Shown: in pieces, positions 1 through 8,587 of the stretch
Layout: every line of letters starts with the position of its first letter
How positions within the stretch are numbered: position 1 is the first letter of the stretch
Source: Sporothrix humicola
Taxonomy: Eukaryota; Ascomycota; Sordariomycetes; Ophiostomatales; Ophiostomataceae
Direction of reading: 5' to 3'
Assembly (NCBI GenBank): GCA_021396245.1
Contig: WNYE01000188.1
Coordinates: 1 to 14,176, forward strand
Length of the DNA stretch: 14,176 nt
Notes under the pieces: model-generated
What the model was told of the DNA's origin: nothing
Database searches by the model: none
Seen by the model: the letters and a program-made list of their open reading frames with translations, nothing else
Translations under genes and position numbers: made by a program

Positions 1-270
1 TAAACTTTTTAAAATATAAAATAAAAAATAAATAATATTACGGTAAAAATTAATTAATTAAAAAATAAAACGTTACTTTATACGAAAATAAAATAAAAAG
101 TATAAAATAATATAAACTAAAAAATAACTTTATATAAAAATAAAGTAAAAACTATAAAACCGTATAAAGTACAATAAATATATAAAACTAAAGCTTCTTC
201 TTAATAACCTAAATAAAAAACTCAATCGTTACCGATTATCTAAAATATATAACTACATAAACTTATATTC
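1..270. repeat. A/T-rich, RIP-like degenerate block
   Basis: The first 240 bases are almost entirely A and T, with A far in excess of T on the + strand. By my hand count they contain no TpG and only two CpA, yet about six CpG. Losing CpA/TpG while gaining TpA is the signature of repeat-induced point mutation in ascomycetes, which acts on duplicated DNA such as transposons. No reading frame survives and no terminal repeats or transposase motif can be recognised, so the parent element is unknown. The block fades out at about 240-270, where TpG and CpA reappear. It probably continues to the left of the window. Confidence 0.7.
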
Positions 271-605
271 TTGTACCCTCATTATATACAATCACCACCT
301 CTTACACGTGTTAAGTATTGTTTGACCGTTACACCTTATCACTGTTTTACAAAAACAAGAACCCCTCCCTTAACTTGATCACTTAACAGAGACTCTTACC
401 TCATTCTTGGGAAGTGCCTTTGTAACATATTCCCAGCCACGGAAAGACAGCACCCCGCCAAATCCGTACTGCCGCTAAAGTAAGTCCGACCTCGGTCATT
501 GTTTGCAGCATTAACACTAAAGTGAACTTAGAGCTTGTGTTTTGACTACATCACGATACGATCAAACACATCCGTATTCATTAAATATACACCTTTACGG
601 CAACA
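271..605. other. Intergenic / upstream region of the small + strand gene
   Basis: No gene is visible here. Base composition returns to normal from left to right. The ATG at 606 is preceded by a CAACA context typical of filamentous fungi, so the promoter and 5' leader of the following gene should lie here. I see no convincing operator or terminator. Confidence 0.5.
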
Positions 606-1012
606 ATGACTACCGAACGAACTCAGTGGCGGCTGGTGACGGTCAACACGGCGCCTGAGCGGGCCAACCGGCTGATTGGGCGGATGATCGAGGCGCTCAA
701 GGACCGGTACGACATTGAGCACGTGGACAATTGCGATAACCTGGACCAAGTGTTACCCAAGGTGACACAGCACAGGCCGAACGTTCTTGTACGTATGCCA
801 TGCAGCGAGGCAGTCTGATTCTCCTACTAACTTTGTAGTTCTGCGCGTCAATGTGGACGCCCGAGCAGTCGAGTGCCGCCTTTGCTACGGCCAAGACTGT
901 TGTCCCAGACATCAAGACACACGCCATTCCCGAGGGACTCCAGGTCAAGAACGGACCTGATGCCGTCGTCGAGTACCTGATTGTGGAGGTGCCCAAACTG
1001 CTGGATAGCTGA
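606..1012 (+). CDS. Conserved fungal hypothetical protein, 118 aa, two exons
   Basis: Exons 606-788 and 839-1012 are joined across a 50-nt intron with GTACGT donor, CTAAC branch site at 827-831 and TTTGTAG acceptor. Splicing joins HRPNVL to FCASMW in frame and gives 118 residues. Without splicing the frame stops at 818. I recall similar small proteins in other moulds with a conserved FCASMWT..E core and a PDIKTHAIP.GLQV.KGPDAVVEY tail, but none with a known function. The predicted alternation of strands and helices (WRLVTVN, ERANRLIGRMIEALKD, IEHVDN, NVLFCASMW, DIKTHAIP, C-terminal helix) suggests a small Rossmann-like or receiver-like fold. That is inference; no phospho-acceptor Asp is evident. 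There is no signal peptide or membrane segment. The start has a good CAACAATGAC context. The gene converges on the hydrolase gene to its right, with 133 nt between their stop codons. Confidence 0.85.
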
Positions 1013-1145
1013 TTTCATGCCTTCTACATTTATCACAAATCATAGACAAAGATGAAAACATAGATATTAGATTTTGGAAATCAGATTATTCTTCTCTGAC
1101 TTATTCTACTTGTTTCGAAATTGAAAGTCAAAGGCATGTGCCACT

Positions 1146-2765
1146 TTACTTCTCAAAGAAAGGCAGGCTGATGTAACTCTCGTACTCTCCACCAGTGTGA
1201 ATCTTGTGCACGCCGACATTATCCTCGGTCGACAGCTTACCCTTGAGGGCGGCAAAGGATTGGATCTGTGGGGTCTGGCCCTGGATGTCGACGCGGACCG
1301 ACTCGCCGGCCTCGTAGGCGACGCTGAGGGCAAAGATACCGATCTCGAGCTTGACGATGTCGCCCTTAGGCACCTTCTGGATGGTGGCATGGGGGTGGAA
1401 GGGATAGTTGGGGTGCATTGACCGAGACGGATCTGTCTCACGGTGGGATGCCCGTAGTAGACCAATAGGGCCAAAGTATAGTAGAATGTCGCTGATCTTG
1501 TCGTCGGGGATCTCTTCGACTGAGTTGGGCGGGATGGTGGACCACGGAACGTTGATTGCCAGCATGGGCTTGCCGTTCTTGTCGAGCTTGCGGAGGGTGA
1601 CGTAGACGTCCATGTCGTCATTGTCGTCGCAGGACATGTATAAAACAGCCTTGGGGATGCCACAGAGACGGCTTGGCTTGTCAAAGGTGTATGTCCAGCT
1701 GCAGTGAGAAGTCGTGTCCTCGGAGTTGTACGAGAAGGTCGACACCGACGAGGGAGAGCCGTCAAGACTCAGTTTTCCGTCATCGCCAAGGTACAACTTC
1801 CGGTCGATTGTCTGTGGAGGCGGGTAGATGTCGTTGAGTGGCTCGTCGACAGTGGCATCCTGGCTGCCAAAGTGGAGGGTGGTCATTCTGACACGGGGCG
1901 TCTTCTCCCAGCCGTTGTCGATACCCTTCAAGTACCGGTCGAAGAATTGGGACAGCTCGTCCGTGTACTTGGGGACGGCCCAGATGTCGTGCCACTCCTG
2001 GTAGGGGCTGAAGCGGATCCACTTGTCGGGCGTGTCGACATCCAGATAGCCACGGATCGAGCCCATGGTGTGGAGTGCCGATGAGAATGAGGCGGTAATG
2101 TACGTCGGGATGTTGATCTTGGTCATGTCCGGCCGCTTGTCCTCCCAGTAGGCATTGCCCACGCCGCCGCTGCGCCGGTACATTTTCTTGAAGGATTCCA
2201 TGCCGTCGCGGCCCTGGATCATGACGCCGCTGATGTGGTCAAAAAAATTCCCGGCCCAGATGCCGCCGCGGACAAACTGTTCCCTGAACAAATCACCGCA
2301 GCCCTCCCACGGCGCAATGGCCTTGAGTGACGGTGGACGAAACTGGGCAGTAAAGCACTGGGCAATGGCCAGGTGCGAGTTGCCGGCCATACCAATGTTG
2401 CCGTTGCACCAGGGCAGCTTGGCCACCTCCTCACAACAGTCGTAGCCGTCCTCGCCCTCCTGGGTGCCCATAATGACGCACATGCCTTCGGAGTCACCGA
2501 CGCCGCGCGTGTCGGCATTGATAATGGCAAAGCCGCGGTCGACAAACGTGGCCGGGTCGGGGCCTTCGAATTTCTCGAGGCCGCTCAGCGTCTTGGGAGC
2601 CACGCCAATGTTGTAGGGCGCCATCATCTCGAGAAACGTGAGGCCAAGCTTTGCCCAGACGGGTTCCGCACAATCTTTAGACGCTACCTCCAACCACACC
2701 CACAACGGCAGCTCGTGGCTGATAACGCCGGCTCCCTCTGACCTTTTCTCCGTTGCATCGGGCAT
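1146..2765 (-). CDS. CocE/NonD-family (S15-like) hydrolase, N-terminally truncated
   Basis: The 539-residue frame (first ATG at 2765) is an alpha/beta hydrolase of the CocE/NonD group, related to X-Pro dipeptidyl peptidases and cocaine esterase, which cleave acyl esters or amides. Visible landmarks are SGLEKFEGPDP (~61-71), DTRGVGDSEG (~85-94), the nucleophile elbow GMAGNSHLA with Ser at ~130, APWEG and a C-terminal PepX_C-type beta domain ending GGEYESYISLPFF. Against its neighbour at 3305-5124, homology starts only near AKLG (~38, base ~2655). The ~95 residues that normally precede it, including the VxMRD and YRP segments, are missing, and the first ~37 residues resemble nothing in the family. 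No upstream exon on this strand restores them. An alternative start is the ATG pair near 2627. The usual Asp position of the triad (ITASFSSALH) lacks Asp. The remaining frame is uninterrupted, so the gene may still be transcribed, but the protein is probably non-functional. Confidence 0.85.
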   Translation of the reverse strand: MPDATEKRSEGAGVISHELPLWVWLEVASKDCAEPVWAKLGLTFLEMMAPYNIGVAPKTLSGLEKFEGPDPATFVDRGFAIINADTRGVGDSEGMCVIMGTQEGEDGYDCCEEVAKLPWCNGNIGMAGNSHLAIAQCFTAQFRPPSLKAIAPWEGCGDLFREQFVRGGIWAGNFFDHISGVMIQGRDGMESFKKMYRRSGGVGNAYWEDKRPDMTKINIPTYITASFSSALHTMGSIRGYLDVDTPDKWIRFSPYQEWHDIWAVPKYTDELSQFFDRYLKGIDNGWEKTPRVRMTTLHFGSQDATVDEPLNDIYPPPQTIDRKLYLGDDGKLSLDGSPSSVSTFSYNSEDTTSHCSWTYTFDKPSRLCGIPKAVLYMSCDDNDDMDVYVTLRKLDKNGKPMLAINVPWSTIPPNSVEEIPDDKISDILLYFGPIGLLRASHRETDPSRSMHPNYPFHPHATIQKVPKGDIVKLEIGIFALSVAYEAGESVRVDIQGQTPQIQSFAALKGKLSTEDNVGVHKIHTGGEYESYISLPFFEK

Positions 2766-2967
2766 TGCAGACAACGACCTTGTCTCGGGAGACCTTCAGT
2801 TTGCCGACTTCTTTGGTGACCAGTCATCCGCGTGGAACATGTGGCCAATACTGCAAGGGAGGGACACGGTGGATGATGCTACACAGTATTCAGAAATTCT
2901 GAACACAGGGCACGAAGGCGCGACTCTGGATACTACGACACCGGGTGAAATACGCCCGTCTGTTTGA
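2656..2967 (+). pseudogene. Coding-like fragment opposite the truncated hydrolase 5' end
   Basis: On the + strand the frame ending with TGA at 2965-2967 has codon use like a real fungal exon (GAC, AAC, TTC, GGC, TCC) and a sensible composition: SSWLITPAPSDLFSVASG, then GDLQFADFFGDQSSAWNMW. The acidic, Ser/Pro-rich, hydrophobic-patch character resembles the linker or activation region of fungal Zn2Cys6 transcription factors, but no zinc cluster or Fungal_trans motif is present. It has no ATG of its own in frame upstream of the hydrolase junction. It therefore looks like a fragment of a gene broken at the same point (~2655) where the hydrolase loses its homology. It could also be a chance open frame. 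Confidence 0.35.
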
Positions 2968-3304
2968 TGTCGTCTAGAAGACCAAGAGTGTGCTATGAGG
3001 GCAACGATATGAACGAGACCATTACGCTGTCCGCACATGTAGAACAAATGTTATCCTATTTAATGCCGTGTACATTCATCTCTTTAATATCCAAGTACTT
3101 ATAAGACGTCTGTTTACAGTTGACTAAAGTCAATTGATTTTGAGTCTTGAAAACATGGAAACTAAGCAGTCTGCAAAACTCCACATTCATTGGAATCGGA
3201 ACGGTGATATCATTATTTGAAGTGTTAGTTTATTCTTGTCATTCTTTGTCTACATAAGCTAAAATACAACCTCCTCCATACGAGCTGGCACCCAACTTTC
3301 TCCA
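2968..3304. other. Intergenic region between the two hydrolase genes
   Basis: No gene is recognised. It holds a small perfect inverted repeat, TTGACT-AA-AGTCAA (3120-3133), and otherwise unremarkable A/T-leaning sequence. It should include the 3' end region of the hydrolase pseudogene at 3305-5124. Confidence 0.4.
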
Positions 3305-5124
3305 TCACAACTGGGGAATAAAAGGCAACATCAAGTAAGAAGCACGATCACCGCCTGTGTGGAAGATGTGACGGCCCTTGTTTTTCAAAACAGCCGGCGT
3401 ATCCAGGGGCCGCAAGTGCGGCTTGGGGTTCACGCCGGAGATTCTCATGCGGAGCTCCTGGCTCGGGTGGACGATCCAGCTGTAGGGCCAGATGCCAATG
3501 TCCAGCGGGACAGCCTCGCCGGCTTTGAGGGGCTGCTCCTGATGGTGGGTGTAGACTGGGTTGAGCTCTGTCGCTTTGGCGGTGTCAAGCTCGCGATGGC
3601 TGGCGCGGAGTCGGCCGGTTGGACTGCTGTGGAAGTAAGAGGCGCCAAAGGCAGGGTCTGCGGCGTGCTTGTCGGCGAGCTCCTTTCTTTCGGCATCCGG
3701 GTTGTCGTAAAGGTATCCAACATCCGTCACACAGGTCTCCAACAGCTTGCCGCTGGCTGTGTCAAACTTCTCCAGGATCACGAAAATGCCCATGTCGTCG
3801 GACCCCTCCGCCTCGGCCCACAATCGCAGCTTGGCGTAGCCTGTGAGCTCGGTTGTCGTCGGGAACGTGATGCGGAAGACAGTCGTGCCAGTCTCGGCGT
3901 CGTGCGAGAAGGTTTGAGCCTGGCCTAGTGCCGTCGTTGATGTACTGTTGTTGGATGCGTCAAGATACAGCTTGAGCGGCTGGGTGCGGGCCAACGGGAA
4001 CTCTGCCTCTGGGCGGTTGACAACATCACGGCCCCCGGCATCGAGGACACTGAGTCGAACCTATGGAGTATGCGGCCAATCGTTGACGGCGCCCTTCATG
4101 TAGTAGTCGAAGAACTTGCGCAAATCTTCACGAGACTGGGGTTGGTAGAGGTCCGGCCATTCGTGCGTATTGTGAACCCGGAGCCACTTGTCCGCGCTGG
4201 ACACCTTTTGCCATGCACGCAGGGTGCCATAGGTATGTAGGGCGTTGGTCCAGCTGGCAACAATGTACAGGGGCACCGTGATCTTGCTCAAGTCGGGGCG
4301 ATGGGTCTCCCAATATTCGTTCCATGTCGGGTACTTGTAGCAAAAGACCACGAGGTCGTCGCCCTTGGAGCCCGTATCGCTGGCGATGTCGCCGCGAATC
4401 AGGCCGGCCGTGAATCCAGGGTCGGGACTGCCGCCAATTCTCAGCATGTCATTGTAGAGATCGGACACGCCTTCCCACGGTGCCTGACACGCCAGGTGAG
4501 GCGGGTTCTCGGCACCGGCAAACCATTGCGTGATCGACAGGTAGCTGTTACCAGACATGGTGACCTTGCCGTTACACCAGGATTGGGTGCCGGGGAATTC
4601 AATAATGTCGTGGTTGTCCTCGCCCTCCTTCTTGCACGGCAGCTGCACGTCGTCCATACTGACTGCCGCGGCACGTGGAAGTCAGTATGGACGACGGCAT
4701 AGCCGTTCAGGCACCAGTACGCCGGGTCGGGTCCTTCAAACTTTTCGAGGCCGCTCGTGGCAATGCGCGGGCAGCCGAACCGCCAGGGCCACTTGTTGAA
4801 GTTGCTCTTGTTGGGCCCGCCGTTCTTGCCAAACGGGCCGGCAGCAATGATGGCGGGAACGCTCTCCTTGGTGTTGGCAGGGCGGTAGACGTCGGCGTAT
4901 ATTGTGGTGGCATCACGCATGACAATGGCCACGTCTGCCTCGACGAGAATGTCGACCGGCAGCGGCTGGTGACCTTCCTTGACGATGGTACCTTTCGTGA
5001 GGATGTGCGATCCTCCAGGGGTCTTTGATGGGACATAACAGCAGTCTTCAGAGATAGGTCGGATGTTGACCTGAGGGATGTCGAGACCGTTAAAAGTTCG
5101 TGAGGGAGCCGTGGTGATTGCCAT
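3305..5124 (-). pseudogene. CocE/NonD-family (S15-like) hydrolase, frameshift and nonsense codon
   Basis: Read through two lesions, this is a complete ~605-residue CocE/NonD hydrolase: N-terminal segment with VxMRD and DVYRP (~68-82), GPFGKNGG, SGLEKFEGPDPAYW (~124-137), nucleophile elbow MSGNSYLS with Ser at ~193, APWEG, HRPDLSKITVPLYIVASW, and a C-terminal PepX_C-type beta domain ending GGDRASYLMLPF. The start ATG at 5124 sits in a CACTACAATGGC context after an A/C-rich leader. Lesion 1: after Asp148 two extra bases (4679-4680) shift the frame; omitting them gives D-P-R-A and a gapless alignment with the neighbouring paralogue. Lesion 2: TAG at 4063-4061, just after DWPHTP, with the same frame continuing as VRLSVLDAGGRDVVNRPE. 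No intron of plausible length removes either. As it stands the gene yields only a ~150-residue N-terminal piece plus shifted residues, so it should be inactive. Confidence 0.85.
4648..4696. repeat. Perfect 17-bp inverted repeat, 15-nt spacer
   Basis: Left arm 4648-4664 (cgtcgtccatactgact) and right arm 4680-4696 are exact reverse complements around a 15-nt spacer. The repeat lies inside the hydrolase pseudogene: one arm encodes VVHTD, the other encodes SMDDV. The extra two bases that shift the frame are at the spacer/arm boundary. Arms this perfect are unexpected in coding sequence and may be a scar of template-switched replication. Confidence 0.9.
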
Positions 5125-5563
5125 TGTAGTGATTGTGGTGATCGTTGTGTTTGTCAGTGTAGTGTAATTGGACCTGTCTTTAGGGTTGTTGACCTGCAGA
5201 TGATGTCATAAGCTACCCCTCAACTTCTCTTCTGTGTTTTCCATGTTGAGAACGCGTTTGTTTTATGTTTGTGGTCGGTGCGTTGTCGGATTGTCGTCAA
5301 GACGCTCGTCGTTTTTGCCTTTCCCCGCAGGCGTTGGTGAATCTCTGTTATTCCACGGCTTAAGAAATGATGGAGGTTAGCGCTGTTGTTCTCTTGTGAC
5401 ATTGTGCTTCTCCCCAAGATAGCTCAGATTAGTGCCGGCAAACAACGACGTCGACAAAGGCCATGGAGATCAAAATGCCAAAATTTAATTCAAATTGCCA
5501 ACTCAAATGAGCCAAAAATATTTTTCCAATGCTCCAAGCCCCAAAGTCCAAACTAACAAAAAC
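5125..5563. other. Intergenic region upstream of the second hydrolase
   Basis: It lies between the start of the hydrolase at 5124 and the stop of the HNH-type gene at 5564, both on the minus strand. Next to 5124 the minus strand is A/C-rich (repeated ACAA/CAC motifs), as is usual for fungal 5' leaders. No gene, repeat or clear regulatory site is seen in the rest. Confidence 0.45.
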
Positions 5564-6710
5564 TTAAGAATCTGCCGTATCTAAGTGCCATCTAGCACTG
5601 GTCTCGTCCATCAACCCAGCAAGATCTCCGTCATCATCTTCGCCGATACTGCTAGCGAAACTGCCGGCCACGGAAGCAACTTGACCGCAGGCCCACTGGG
5701 CGTCCATGACAGCTTTCATCGCGTATGCTTCCACCAGCGGCAACCGAATGTGAATTTGTTTGCCACTGCGGAGGGGGCAGTTTCCCATCCCCACCTGGCC
5801 ATGGCCCATTTCCATTGCACCGTTAGTCCACGCATAGTAGGGAATATTTGTGGAGAGCTCCTTCTTTTCCTTCAACCATGAATACATCAGGCGGCTGTGC
5901 TGGACGAATCTCTGCTCGTTCAGCGCGTTCACTGTGGGCGGTGTCAGGTCACCCGGCTGTGGCTCTCCTGCGTCACAGTCGTCCAACATCTCCAGGTGCA
6001 ACTGCCACGGCAGCCAGTGGAACTCGACGACCACGTCGGCGATCCGTCCATCCAGCACAAATGGGCTGACTTTTAGAGGCTTGAGGCCCCAGAGCCCGCG
6101 GCGCCACCATTTGTGCAAAAGCGGAGTGAGGGTGATCATGTTCCAAGCCCTCGCCAAGTCGGGCTGATCCTCAGGGACGAACAGCGATAGCTCCATCCCC
6201 TCAGGTGCAATATAGCATACTTCGGCGTCGGTGCTGCCCGTCAAAATGCATCTCCGACCGTCTCGAAGGGAGCACTGCGGGCAAGTCAGTGAATGTCATG
6301 TATGTTGGGTGGGTACTTGGGCGACTCACCAAAGAGGTCTCAACCAGCGCTGTCGGCTCGTCGACTCGGTGGCTCAGTCGCCACGGCTCTTGCCATCCGC
6401 GCATCCGGACAACTTCTGCGGTAATGCGCCATAGACTCATGGCCCCTGGTCGTTCAACTGCCATGACAATGGCCATGTCTCTCCGAGACAGGGAATGGTG
6501 CCGATCGAGTTCCTCGGGCGTGCACTGAAACGACTTGATGTGCCCTTCGTCGTCATACCACCACTTCTTGCACTGAATGGTAATAGCGACGCGAATCCGG
6601 TCTTCGACTTCGCGCGGCGTAAGGCGGCCAATGTCGGTTGGCGGCGTCATTCTCATTCCGTTGTTGTCGTCGGACGGTCGCTCACGGAATGGTGTCTTTA
6701 TGTCGTGCAT
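5564..6710 (-). CDS. Fungal HNH-endonuclease-type protein, two exons
   Basis: Exons 6710-6330 and 6274-5564 flank a 55-nt intron (GTGAGT donor, CACTGAC branch, CCCGCAG acceptor). Splicing joins VETSL to CSLRDGRRCILTG in frame, giving 363 residues. The second half has the layout I know from fungal HNH_2-like proteins: CILTG(x)6VC(x)IxP at ~136-151, a central WNMITLTPLLHKWW with Asn172 and His181, then LxGLKPL, and a C-terminal SGK..I...PL helix with AVMDAQWACG. The family normally has His after the second Cys (CHI); here codon 148 is TAT, giving CYI, so the HNH triad reads Y-N-H. The exon-1 part (WWYDDEGHIKSF, LSRRDMAIVMAVERP) matches the accessory N-terminal region of the same family. The ATG at 6710 is the first in frame. 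Biological role is unknown; such proteins are numerous in moulds. Catalytic competence is doubtful. Confidence 0.8.
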
Positions 6711-6855
6711 CGCGCCGGTTGTCCAAAATGAAAGTTCTGGTTTCAAGACATTGAAAAATCATCATGCCAAAAATTGCACGTTACTTGCGCAACAGGAAAG
6801 AGCACCTCAGTGTTATTGCCTTTTCAGGAAAGTGCGATCTGGTAAACAATCACGG

Positions 6856-6863
6856 TCACGTGA
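6856..6863. promoter_or_regulatory. TCACGTGA palindrome, possible bHLH (Cbf1-like) site
   Basis: A perfect TCACGTGA stands about 145 bp upstream of the ATG of the HNH-type gene. The CACGTG core with flanking T/A is the type of site bound by bHLH factors such as Cbf1. Function is inferred from position only; another CACGTG occurs at 8529-8534. Confidence 0.3.
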
Positions 6864-7051
6864 ACTCATAGCAGCCTCGCGAGACCACACACTACAGCTG
6901 ACTTACAAACCTACCACGATGCAACGGTTCAAGTGGAAAACTCCAATATTGAAGTTGGCATTTCGAGTGTTGAATTCAAAATAATTCGTAGAAAATAAAT
7001 TATTACCCAGGGAAAGTGACCGTAAAATGGGTGTGCCATAAGGGGGTTAAT

Positions 7052-7066
7052 TTTGACAGTGTCAAA
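7052..7066. repeat. 15-bp palindrome TTTGACA-G-TGTCAAA
   Basis: Seven-base perfect arms around one base, in A/T-rich non-coding DNA about 180 bp downstream of the aldolase stop. It could be a factor-binding site or a remnant of a small inverted-repeat element; nothing nearby decides this. Confidence 0.4.
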
Positions 7067-7246
7067 CTTCATGTTCTCATAAATTAAAAAATGTGATTTT
7101 TATTTCGCAAAAATGGAACAAAAATACCGCGAAATACGGATATAATAACATGCATGTAATTATATGAACAATATGAGATTAAATCATTCCGAACACTGTC
7201 CATAACATAACAACGTATTACCCTCGTCTTTATGTCCAGCTGTGAT

Positions 7247-8113
7247 TTACGATGACGATGTTCCATTGGCCACGCTTAGATGATGCACCATGGCTTCCTC
7301 GACAACAGTCGAGTCTGTCGACACGGAGACCATGTCGAAGCCCTGTTGCACACGAAGACGGGCCTGGACACCGCTCAGACAAAAGATAGCGGCCTTCTTG
7401 CCGGCTTTGTGAGCTGCCTGGAGAACACTTTGGATGGCATTCTCGTGCTCCACGCTGCCCGGGACAAGGCCCATCTGCTTAGCGAGATCAAACGGTCCGA
7501 CCAGCAATACGTCGACGCCCTCGACATTGGCAATGGCCTCGGCATTTTCGACGCCCTGGCGGGACTCGATCTGGACTGTCACGACCAGTCCCCTGTCGGC
7601 ACCCTCGTCATAGGCTGGATCGCCCGTCGCCATTCCCGGAAAGGCGTGCACGGCAAAGATGGGCCCGTAGCCGCGCGAGCCCCAGGGCGGGTACTTGCTA
7701 AACCGAACAATGCGCGCGGCGTCGGCGGCAGTGTGGCACATGGGCGTCAAGACGCCGTGGGCCCCCGAGTCCAAGGCGCGCTTGATCAGCCACTCCTCGG
7801 CCCACGGCACGCGGATGATCGGGCTGGCGCCTTCGGCGGCAATGGAGTTGACGAGCTGACATTAGCGCGTAGAAGGCAGAAGAGTTGACAGCGAGCGACC
7901 TACCTCATAGTAATCTCTGTCCCCGATGAGGCCGTGTTCGGCGTCGATGAGAACCCATTTGAAGGGCCCTGATGGGGACGTGGCGGCCGCCCTAAGAATG
8001 GTGCGCGCCATGGCCGGGCAGGCAAACGCCATCCAACACCCGTAGGCGGTGCGGCCAGAGTCGAGCATTGACCGGAGTGGCGTGTGGAAGCCGATTTTCG
8101 TGGCGAGCGTCAT
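7247..8113 (-). CDS. HpcH/HpaI-family class II aldolase, two exons
   Basis: Exons 8113-7904 and 7855-7247 are joined over a 48-nt intron (GTAGGT donor, GCTAATG branch, TGTCAG acceptor), placing DYYE next to LVNSIAAEG; 272 residues, close to the family's usual 250-270. The family (4-hydroxy-2-oxo-heptane-dioate aldolase, 2-dehydro-3-deoxy-glucarate aldolase) cleaves hydroxy-oxo-acids to pyruvate plus an aldehyde using a divalent metal. The key positions are present: DAEHG with His60, RVPW with Arg85, metal ligands Glu167 (VQIES) and Asp193 (VGPFDLA), and GAHGVLTPM. No targeting signal is visible. The ATG lies in a strong CACAACAATGACG context. The next gene upstream on the same strand is a polyol-type dehydrogenase, 474 bp away, so sugar-acid or polyol breakdown is a reasonable guess; the exact substrate cannot be told. 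Confidence 0.92.
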
Positions 8114-8587
8114 TGTTGTGGTGGTGGTCGTCGTTTGAAAATGTGAACAAGAAAGTGAAAGTCGGGAAGTGGCATGGGTTCGACGTTGTGTTGCAAAAAA
8201 GTCAAGTTTTACAAGTGTGACATTGGGCTGGTGACGGTTTGATTTTTACTTTTTACTTCTCTCGTCGGCGTTTGCTTTCGTGGTTGTGCCAAGATGCAAA
8301 CGTGGTGAGATTTTGGAGATTCTGGACGGAGCGGAGTAAGCACAATGCAGGTCCGCCGGCGCTTCTCACACCGATCTCCGGCGCCGGTCTACCTTCTTGG
8401 CACGGTAGGACGGCGTTTAAACTGCCAGATTTGATACAAATTAAAAATCCAAATCCTTGAAAAGCATTTTCACATTATCATAGCGAAATGGCTGAATTAA
8501 TTTATTCAAAAATCATGCCATTAAAGAACACGTGAAATGTACGTAATATGCAAAAGTATGTACAGGCCAATCCATTACCACATGAGA
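8114..8587. other. Intergenic region upstream of the aldolase gene
   Basis: It separates the dehydrogenase stop from the aldolase start. It contains a 10-bp palindrome CCGGCGCCGG (8378-8387), about 265 bp upstream of the aldolase ATG, and a CACGTG at 8529-8534. CGG/CCG-rich palindromes can bind Zn2Cys6 factors, but this is only suggestive. No gene is seen. Confidence 0.4.

Larger units (their letters stand above)
6711..7246. other. Intergenic region between HNH-type and aldolase genes
   Basis: No gene is supported. The part next to 6710 should carry the promoter of the HNH-type gene, including a TCACGTGA palindrome. The part from about 6960 to 7210 is A/T-rich but still contains TpG and CpA, so it is not obviously RIP-mutated. 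A 15-bp palindrome lies at 7052-7066. Confidence 0.45.

Noticed and set aside
1106..1765. A 219-codon minus-strand frame inside the hydrolase gene
   Set aside because: It is an out-of-frame shadow, Ser/Thr/Arg-rich with no conserved motif, while the overlapping frame has clear CocE-family sequence.
3359..3928. A 189-codon + strand frame opposite the second hydrolase
   Set aside because: Antisense shadow of a G/C-rich coding region; the minus strand encodes the recognisable PepX_C-type domain.
4640..4700. A short intron that would remove the frameshift in the second hydrolase
   Set aside because: The only GT...AG pairs that would fit are about 12-33 nt apart, below the size of fungal introns, and would delete conserved residues.
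6577..6984. A 135-codon + strand frame over the HNH gene start and intergenic DNA
   Set aside because: The left half is antisense to exon 1, and the right half is A/T-rich and lacks fungal codon bias or motifs.
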